Shown here: piece after piece, positions 56,712-64,000 of the stretch
Position numbering within the stretch: the first letter of the stretch is position 1
How the letters are laid out: every line of letters starts with the position of its first letter
NCBI GenBank assembly: GCA_024291935.2
Contig: CM044309.1
Location: forward strand, 2,418,001-2,482,000
Source: Okapia johnstoni
Taxonomy: Eukaryota > Chordata > Mammalia > Artiodactyla > Giraffidae
Length of the DNA: 64,000 bases
Reading direction: 5' to 3'
Made by a program: the position numbers and the translations under genes
Notes under the pieces: generated by a model
Told to the model about the DNA's origin: nothing
Database searches by the model: none
What the model saw: the letters and a program-made list of their open reading frames with translations, nothing else

Positions 56712-56900
56712 TTGGGCTTCCCGTGTGGCTTAGCTGGTAATCTTCCTACAATGCAGGAGACCTGGGTTCGATCCCTGGGTTGGGAAGATCCCCTGGAGAA
56801 GGAAAAGGCTACTCACTCCAGTATTCTGGCCTGGAGAATTCCATGAACTATATAGTCCATGGGGTTGCAAAGAGTCAGACACGACTGAGCAACTTTCACA
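56712..56900 (+). mobile_element. Bov-tA SINE, little decayed
   Basis: A sense copy with head GGGCTTCCCGTGTGGCTTAG, an exact B box GGGTTCGATCCC at 56764-56775, and tail GTCAGACACGACTGAGCAAC. The head lacks a few bases (GCTGGTAATCTTCC) in the spacer between the boxes. It is one of the best preserved SINEs here. Confidence 0.92.
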
Positions 56901-57550
56901 AGGAGAATTTAACGAGATCATTTAAGAGAGAAATCTGGTTTATACACCAGTGAACTAACAGTATATACACAAACCATCCTATGCTTTCAGATTTATTTTT
57001 CATTTGAAATGTCATTCTATGTGCCATGACACATCTGATCTTTCCGAGAGAATCTTGCCATGAGGCTGACGTGTCTCTTGGCTTTGATTTCTTGTTGTGC
57101 TAAATAAGTTCCATTTATGAATCAGCTCACTCTACACTTGCTCTTTTTTCTATCTTTTTATCTCGTACTGAATGCTAAAAATGTTGCTTCATATTCCAGT
57201 TTGTGCCTATGGATATCAGATACTTATTGAGAGGTTAACACTACTGAATTGGAATGAATGAGTGAGATATTCATAGACAAATAAATAAAATAGTCTTGAC
57301 TGCATCTTGATTGCCTGTCTGCTTCCTGATAAAGGGGATTCTTACAGTAGGTTTTGTTCATTGCATTCCTGTTCCAGCTTCTCAGCTTTTTGCCAAGTCT
57401 ATTCTCTTTCTTGCTAATGAATGAATGCATATTCATTACCAAAGTTCTTTCCAGAACAGTGTAATGTTCTTCATTTTAGGGTATTCCTATAGATAATTGC
57501 ATTTCATCAGAGCTTTTATTTACAGATAGCTAAGTTTCTTTTAAAAATGA
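56901..57550. other. unassigned AT-rich DNA
   Basis: I see no gene or nameable repeat. Confidence 0.45.
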
Positions 57551-57666
57551 AAGTTGCTCAGTTGTAGCTAACTCTTTGTGACTCCATGGATTGTAGCTCG
57601 CCAGGCTCCTCGGTCCATGGGATTTCCCTGGCAAGAATACTGGAGTGTGTTGCCATTCCCTTCTCC
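57551..57666 (-). mobile_element. Bov-tA SINE, 5'-truncated
   Basis: Antisense tail and body only (GTTGCTCAGTTGTAGC to CCATTCCCTTCTCC). The tRNA-like head is missing. Confidence 0.85.
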
Positions 57667-58253
57667 TTCCCTTTTTTACTATTTTGTTCTATATATTTTA
57701 ATTCTGATTTCTGAATTTCTCTTCTACAATCAACAGATAAACAGTGTTTTCTCACCTACATACTATTTTATTCCTGTATTAAAAAATTTTTGCTGATGCT
57801 GTCTGACTCCTTTACCTTAATACCCTTCTCATTCCCCAAATAGACACATTTGCCAATACATAATAGAGTGGACACCCAAAATCTTAAAATATTTAAATAT
57901 CTGTGAATCTAGCCCATTTCCCTGGAAACCACAGCTTCTTAGGATGCAGCAACTGAGAGGTAATATCTTACATTGTAGGAAGCTTCAAGAATGAGGTTTT
58001 AGAGACAAAAGGCACGTCTGTTTTAATAAGTTGACAGATACACCATTCCAGGGCTGATGACTGGGTATTTCCAAGGTATTTCACCCTGGAAAGTAGGCAG
58101 TGTGTTTGCTATGATCCAAACTAGGGTCATTTGAGGTGGGTCCTACTGCGGGACTATTTTGCATTTGCTAGCCATCCCCCTGTTATTCCAATATGACAGC
58201 CCTGATCATCCGATTGCCCCCCAGGCAAGAGTGTGCTCAAACCAAGCAAGGTA
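57667..58253. other. unassigned DNA
   Basis: I recognise no gene or repeat family. Confidence 0.45.
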
Positions 58254-58263
58254 GTTGGCACAG

Positions 58264-58471
58264 TGCGGTGTGCTTCTCTGGTGACTCAGATGGTCAAGAA
58301 TCTGCCTGCAATGTGAGAGATCCAGGTTCGATCCCTGGTTTGGAAAGATTCCCTGGAGGAGGGCATGGCAACCCACTCCAGTATTCTTGCCTGGAGAAGC
58401 CCATGAACAGAGGAGCCTGGTGGGCTACAGTCCATGGTATCTCAGGGTCAGACACGACTGGGCAACTACAC
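58264..58471 (+). mobile_element. Bov-tA SINE with 10-bp target duplication
   Basis: A full sense copy with TGACTCAGATGGTCAAGAAT (A box), AGGTTCGATCCC at 58324-58335 (B box) and tail GTCAGACACGACTGGGCAAC. GTTGGCACAG (58254-58263) and GTTGACACAG (58472-58481) flank it. Confidence 0.94.
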
Positions 58472-58481
58472 GTTGACACAG

Positions 58482-61194
58482 ACTTTGAATGGTTGTGTTA
58501 CTAGCCCTCTAAGCAAATGTCTTTGTATACAAAGGCTCTGTTTAATATTTTGAGTATAACTTTGGTTCTTAGCTCAGCAACTAATTCAAGCTACTAATGA
58601 TGCTTTGACACCTTGGGCTTATGTGACATAATTCTTACATTTGTGTATGTCTTGTTAGTTAGCAAGATACTAACTGCTCTCTGTTCTGAATGATTTTTTC
58701 AAAGACATTTGGATAGCAAACATTCTTTGAGGATAGAAATACTGTCTCTTTCTGGAACAAAGTTTAGGCGTGTTTACTGTCATTATAAGGATTCAACTTT
58801 TCTAATTTTTGAATCGCTCTTTTACAACAAAACCCAGTGTATGTGTATATGTGTGTGTCATTGGCATTTTTCCTTCACCCTCTGAGAATTGAGGCTCAGG
58901 AGATCAGCACCAAAAATGCCAATATTCTGACTACTGTGATTTCCATGAGTCAAAAACTCATCTTTGTCTCTGATCCAGGAGTCTCACATATTCTCCTAGC
59001 CACCATGAAACCATGTCAGGTTTACTATGTTAGCCTAAAAGATGGGTAAAATTTTGACAACTATTGACAATCTGACAAAATACATCACAAGTTCTATTTC
59101 TACTTGAGGCCCCACTAATAGACCTCTGGTGGCTTAAACTTTTACGGAGCATCAAGTATTTATTACCTCTTTTCCTTAATGACAATATGTCTCCCTGCTG
59201 CTCAGTCCTCTTGCATATGTGCGCATCTTCACTCTCTAGTAAAATTATTAAAAATGAATGACAAGAGGTTAATATTGTATCTTCTGGCCCAGTTTTGAAT
59301 GAATACCCATGAAAATTTGTAACAAATACTACCCATGTTTCAAAGTGAGTTTCTATCTAGACTATCTCATAATGCATACAGGATATATGCTGTAGAACTA
59401 GTTAGAGGTCCATTAACTAACAAACTGCCTCCAACCTGTAGATGAGATTAAAGAAAGGAAGGGCTTTTAAGGTAACTCGGGTGGGATGCTGTGAGCTTCA
59501 GGAGCTGAGACCCTAAGGGGTGGAACCATCCAGAAAACTCACTATAAGTAATTTAAAACTAGAGGGGCAACTTTTTCTTACATCTGAAAAATACAATGAT
59601 GGAGAGACTGTAATTTGCCCCTTGACTTTGGAGAAAGAGCTTGCTGCCTTAGTGGTAACTTCATTAAACATTTTATCAACAAAAAAAGGTGGACGTTTCT
59701 GTTCAAGAGTGAACAGAACAAAAATCAGTCTGGGAGTCTCTTCATAAACTGAACACCATATTAACTCCCCCACATCTGTTGTACCTATGTTTCTGCACAC
59801 AATGAAAGTGCTCTTCACATATGAGTTACTCGTTGGCTATAAAACTTGAGAGAATCTGGTTTCAGCGGAACTTCTCTGTAAGAAACGCTAGAGGAAGCGC
59901 GTTAGACCAAAGAGGAATTAAGCCAAATGAAAACATGAATCAACAGGATGGAGAGAAAAGCTGCAGAAATCATAAACATTTAGGTACATAGAAATAATAT
60001 TTTTACATATTTTTCTAATTTTTATAGCAAATGCAAGATCCTTATGGAAAATATGCCATTGTGTGGTGGGGTTTATAATATCATTGTTTGGTGGGATATT
60101 TAAGTAGAAATAATACATATGACAATAAAAGCAAATTAGGGTGTTGAAGAAGATAGAATTATACTCTCCTAAGATTTGTATATCTTTATGTGTGAAGGAG
60201 AGTAAATGAAGTGCTACATTATTAATTCTAAATAGACTGTGACAAATAAGCATAGATACCATAAAGCTTAAATCATCAGTTAAAATAATAGTTACATCCA
60301 GAGAGTCAGCAGAGGCAATAACATGATTTTTACAGAATTTAAAAACCAGCCTTACACATATTATTTTATTTTTACAATATTTCTGATATATTTTAATATG
60401 CTTATATTTAAATTAATACACTGAGCTTCAGGGATACTTAAATGACTTTCTCATGTGAGTCAAGGTGGTAAGATGTAGAGATTAAAACCAGGAACCCAGA
60501 CATCCTGACTCCACAATTCTATTCTTACCCAAGTACATCATACTGTTTTTAAGGTATCCCAATTTATTGGAGGGAGGTTGAAAAGGATAATATAAAATAA
60601 AAATTTTCTTGGATGTCCTCTTTACAAATAAATAGATGTTTTTAGCTAATCTATTGAAATGGCAGAAAGGAGAAACCAAATATTACTGATTTACTCAACA
60701 TGTGTTCACTATGTAAGAAGTATGATGATAATATGAATTATAAAAATTATCTTTCTGGACCAAGCCTCTACACTATGTATGTCCCTCAGATCATTTATAT
60801 TAAAAAATACAGCTGTACTTCAGAAACTAAAGGTAACATTCTAAATATTCAAATTTTACTTTTCACATGTCCTTTAAAAAGAAGTTTTCATGGAGATCTA
60901 TTTTCATTTTCATATCTTAACAAGGTAACTTTAATGTATAATAATAGCACATGGAGGGATCATTTTATGAAATACTTCTCTGTGAGCCTTTATGTCTATA
61001 TATTTAACCAAAGACTTTTTCTTTATAGAGATTGTTAAAAATACACTCAAGTCATGATATATGATTTAAAGATTCATAGGATTATAACTAAGATCGTGCT
61101 CAGTATTCACATTATGGGAGGAATGCCATGGAATCGTGATCATCCATGAACTGATACCCTCAGAATGCTTTAGTTTAATAATTTAAAACATTGC
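58482..61194. other. unassigned AT-rich DNA, 2.7 kb
   Basis: The longest stretch in the window without a recognised young repeat. A MIR-like relic is at 60350. Frames at 58837-59049, 59520-59747, 59513-59818 (minus), 59918-60262 (minus) and 60700-61038 lack motifs I know, and several overlap each other on opposite strands. I call no gene. A TATA-like GGCTATAAAAC occurs at about 59834 without supporting context. Confidence 0.4.
60350..60545 (+). repeat. MIR-like fossil SINE
   Basis: 'CTGAGCTTCAGGGATACTTA', 'TGACTTTCTCATGTGAGTCA', 'CAGGAACCCAGACATCCTGA' and 'CTCCACAATTCTATTCTTAC' follow the MIR core to its 3' part in order. Confidence 0.5.
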
Positions 61195-61395
61195 AGTTGT
61201 TAGTCACTCAGTCATGTCCGACTCTTTGCGACCCCATGGACTGTAGCCCACCAGGCTCCTCTGTCCGTGGAATTCTCCAGGCAAGAACACTGGAGTGGGT
61301 TGCCATGCCCTCCAGGGGATCTTCCCTACCCAGGGATCAAACGCAGGTCTGCTGCATTGCAAACAAATTCTTCTCCATCTGAACCACACCAGAAG
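61195..61395 (-). mobile_element. Bov-tA SINE
   Basis: An antisense copy from GTTGTTAGTCACTCAGTC to the decayed head TCTGAACCACACCAGAAGG. It directly abuts a BovB tail at 61396. Confidence 0.9.
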
Positions 61396-61580
61396 GCTCA
61401 GCTGCTGAGTTATGTCCAGCTCTTTGTGACCCTATGGTCTACAGCATCCCAGGCTTCCTTGTCTTTCACTACCTCCAAGAGCTTGCTCAAACTCCATGCC
61501 CACTCGATAACCCAGCATCAGGGTTTTTTTCTATTGAATTGGCTCTTTGCATCTGGTGGCCGAAGTATTGTATTTTACAG
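61396..61580 (-). mobile_element. BovB/Bov-A 3' tail element with internal deletion
   Basis: An antisense BovB tail (GCTGAGTTATGTCCAGC to GGTGGCCGAAGTATTG). About 60 bases of consensus are missing between CCCACTCGATAA and CCCAGCATCAGGG. Confidence 0.85.
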
Positions 61581-62684
61581 CACTAATAACAATAAGCTAT
61601 CATAACGTATCAAATTTGTTTAGTCGTTTTGTCTTCCTTTGACATTTGTTTCTAGTTATGAATAATGCTATAATATATATTACTGGAGAAAAGTAAATTT
61701 ATTGTTGTAGCTTTCTTTGTATAAATTTCCATATATACAACATTTAGTTCAAAATATTTGTTAGGTAGCATCCCATTTAATTAATAATTGCATACCTCTT
61801 CAATATTCAGGTGATCATTATTTTATGTCTTCATATATTATTTACTTATTATTTTACTTACCACATGAATATTTATGTCTTAGGTATCTTATGTACTTTT
61901 CAGTGTTATATTTAATGTGCATTCTTACTATAAAAATATATCAGTATTTTGTTCATGGAGGCCTGAATAATTTCACTAAATTTTATATGTGTGTATGTGA
62001 GTCATGAGATGAAATTTAATATAATGATTATTTCTATTGGGGACGAGTCCACGGGGTTGCAAAAGATAGATACAACAAAGTGACTGAGCATTTATGCACA
62101 TGAGGTCACAGGAAAGAAGGATTATAGTAGGTGAAATTTTATATAATCAGATAGCTCCCTGTGATTTGTTCAGCAACAACTTGGACTTTATTTTTAAATA
62201 TATTATTTTTAACTTCCAGAAATTATTCTGAGAGCTATTCTAATTAAAATAAAAGCTTATGCCAGAAATGACTTAAAATGAGAAGTTGTGTTTGGTCAGA
62301 GTTGTCTTAATTCTTTTAAAACAAAAACATATTTTGAAATTTCAGGTACTTATAGTCTAAAGGGAAGCAGTATTTGCCACCCCAAAATATTTTCCTTGGC
62401 GTCTCACCCCTCTCCAACATCTTCTTCTGTCTTTTTCTGGAGACAGTATTTAAAGTGGTGACTTGGACCCTTTCAGGGAGTTACTCTGTTTTCCTGGGTG
62501 TCTCCAATGTATACAGGAGGTACATGTGTTATTAAACTTCTGTTTGTTAATCTGTATTTTATTACATGTGTGTATCAACCAAGACCCTGGAAAGGTAGAG
62601 GGTAAATAAGTTTTCCGCTCTTACAATTCATAGGTTTCAAGTCTTGAAAGTCTTTTGACACATCGCAGAAAATATTGACTATCT
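61581..62684. other. unassigned AT-rich DNA
   Basis: Apart from a 51-base SINE tail at 62042 I recognise no gene or repeat. Confidence 0.45.
62042..62092 (+). mobile_element. Bov-tA/BovB tail remnant
   Basis: GAGTCCACGGGGTTGC, then AGATAGATACAACAAAGTGA and CTGAGCA match only the last 50 bases of Bov-tA or BovB. Confidence 0.7.
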
Positions 62685-62695
62685 GTTTCAATTTA

Positions 62696-63111
62696 CTATA
62701 GAATAATCAGTTCAGTTCAGTTCGTCGCTCAGTCGTGTCTGACTCTTTGCAACCCCATGAATCCCAGCATGCCAGGCCTCCCTGTCCATCACCAATTCCC
62801 AAAGTTTACCCAAACCCATGTCCATCGAGTCGGGGATGCCGTCCAGCCATCTCATCCTCTGTCGTCCCCTTCTCCTCCTGCCCCCAATCCTTCCCAGCAT
62901 CAGGGTCTTTTCCAATGAGTCAACTCTTCGCATGAGGTGGCCAAAAGATTGGAGTTTCAGCTTCAACATCAGTCCTTCCAATGAACACCCAGGACTGATC
63001 TCCTTTAGGATGGACTGGTTGGATCTCCTTGCAGTCCAAGGGACTCTCAAGAGTCTTCTCCAACACCACAGTTCAGAAGCATCAATTCTTCGGCTCTCAG
63101 CTTTCTTCATA
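62696..63111 (-). mobile_element. BovB 3' tail element, little decayed
   Basis: Antisense BovB with its tail at the left (CAGTTCAGTTCAGTTCG). Its truncated 5' end lies just before the AESRRIDA codons at the right. The minus strand is open for 155 codons (63179-62712), covering [20 protein letters not shown] to [19 protein letters not shown] at 62685-62693 and 63112-63120 is the likely target duplication. Confidence 0.94.
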
Positions 63112-63234
63112 GTTTCAATTAAATTAAAATTTGATTGATTTACACATGTATAATAAATATTTTTTATTTGATTCCCCATAAGACAAGGGTAAAATACTAT
63201 AAAATGTTATTGCTAATATCTACAAAGCTATACT

Positions 63235-63364
63235 TGGAGAAGGAAATGGCAACCTACTCCAGTACTCTTGCCTGGAAAATCCCATGGATGGAGGAGCCTG
63301 GTGGGCTACAGCCCTTGTGGTCGCAAAGAGTCGGACAGGACTGAGCAATTTCACTTTCACTTTC
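63235..63364 (+). mobile_element. Bov-tA SINE, 5'-truncated, 13-bp target duplication
   Basis: Sense body and tail (TGGAGAAGGAAATGGCAACC to GGACAGGACTGAGCAATTTC) with TTTCAC repeats. The tRNA-like head is missing. It is flanked by a perfect ACAAAGCTATACT at 63222-63234 and 63365-63377. Confidence 0.95.
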
Positions 63365-63377
63365 ACAAAGCTATACT

Positions 63378-64000
63378 AGTCCTTCAGTAAATAGACACAA
63401 CTTAACTAGCAATTAGTTTACTCCTGCCTCTAACACTACTCGTATTTCTCTTTTAGAATCCTTCTGCCTGAAAGCAATACAGTGGCAAAAGCAGAACAGG
63501 TATGAGCATGAACAGAGAGCAGAGGAAAACTCAAGTTCTGACCTAGAATCAGAGAAACTCCTAATACGGGGAGAGAATTCACAAATCCTTTTTTTTTTCT
63601 ATTCTTCATTATCAAATCCATTTTGGGGGAGACAATAACAAAACCATCTTAAGCCTTCAGAAGTCCCACTGGAGTCCAGACTTTAAGATTCCTAATATTT
63701 CAAAAGAGTATATTTTCATTGTACAGATATGGAAATTAAGACTGAGGATTTAAGTAGACAGAGTCACAGAAGGGGCCATTGAAGGATTTGGATCTTACAT
63801 CTCTTTCCTTTGAGTCTACATGTTTATCTGGTTTTCACTTTATTTCATTACTGTACATAGCTGCCATTTCCATTTTTACAGCTCTAGTTTGAGATTTGAT
63901 GGTTTTGTAATTCCCCCCCCCCCACTCCCCAGGACAAGAAGACGAAAGTTCCTCTCTTATAAATTGTTTTGAGTTGTATGTGGGACTATGGAATAAAGGT
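63378..64000. other. unassigned DNA to window end
   Basis: No gene is seen. It contains a MIR-like fragment at 63712 and a run of about 11 C near 63913. Confidence 0.45.
63712..63838 (+). repeat. MIR-like fossil fragment
   Basis: 'ATTGTACAGATATGGAAATT', 'AAGACTGAGGATTTAAGTAG', 'CAGAGTCACAGAAGG' and 'GATTTGGATCTTACATCTC' follow the MIR core. Confidence 0.5.

Noticed and set aside
56712..56900. tRNA genes in the SINE heads (A and B boxes, for example GGTTCGATCCC)
   Set aside because: They belong to Bov-tA elements. The head cannot form a full tRNA cloverleaf and is followed by the BovB-type tail.
59513..59818. Overlapping frames of 75 (plus) and 101 (minus) codons as a small gene
   Set aside because: No recognised motif, no support for a start or splice sites, and open frames on both strands at the same place; treated as chance.
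60700..61038. 112-codon frame as a coding gene
   Set aside because: AT-rich, Tyr/Ser/Leu-rich sequence without domain features, and no promoter or neighbouring exon.

Overview
This is mammalian nuclear DNA from a ruminant (cattle, sheep, goat or buffalo type). The diagnosis rests on many copies of three lineage markers: the RTE-type LINE BovB, short elements made from its 3' tail (Bov-A type), and the tRNA-derived SINE Bov-tA. The sequence does not let me choose the species. I find no intact protein-coding gene, no exon chain, no rRNA or functional tRNA gene and no CRISPR array. The longest open frames are decayed retrotransposon reverse transcriptases. The window reads as an AT-rich gene desert.

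Layout. 0-9 kb: a BovB 3' half with only two stop codons, an ancient mammalian repeat, internally deleted L1 copies, and a BovB/Bov-tA cluster. 9-20 kb: mostly unassigned AT-rich DNA, with BovB pieces at 10.8, 13.2-14.5 (including the GC-rich BovB 5' end) and 17.4 kb. 20-28 kb: layered old L1s, one minus-strand and one plus-strand, carrying SINE insertions and an inverted-duplicated BovB. 28-33 kb: largely unassigned, with one decayed BovB. 33-39 kb: an old L1 showing 5' UTR, ORF1 and the start of ORF2, broken by five younger insertions and carrying a CpG-rich 35/30-bp minisatellite. 39-46 kb: L1 remnants, one holding a solo LTR with a perfect 6-bp target duplication. 46-55 kb: a long BovB with a mutated catalytic motif, a tandem Bov-tA pair, a second solo LTR with a diverged partner fragment, and a BovB carrying a nested SINE. 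55-64 kb: scattered SINEs, MIR-like fossils and unassigned DNA.

The elements are linked by insertion history rather than by a pathway. Target-site duplications let several insertions be bounded to the base, and nesting orders them: MIR/L2-like and old L1 first, then BovB, then Bov-tA, ruminant L1 tails and LTRs. By my intervals BovB-derived DNA is roughly a fifth of the window. The conspicuous GC-rich islands (about 13.6-14.5, 33.7-35.0 and 51.0-51.6 kb) fall in retroelement 5' UTRs or an LTR, not in host promoters. I found no convincing undescribed functional system. Element boundaries without a stated duplication are accurate to about 10-30 bases. Family names rest on recognition of sequence, not on a database search.
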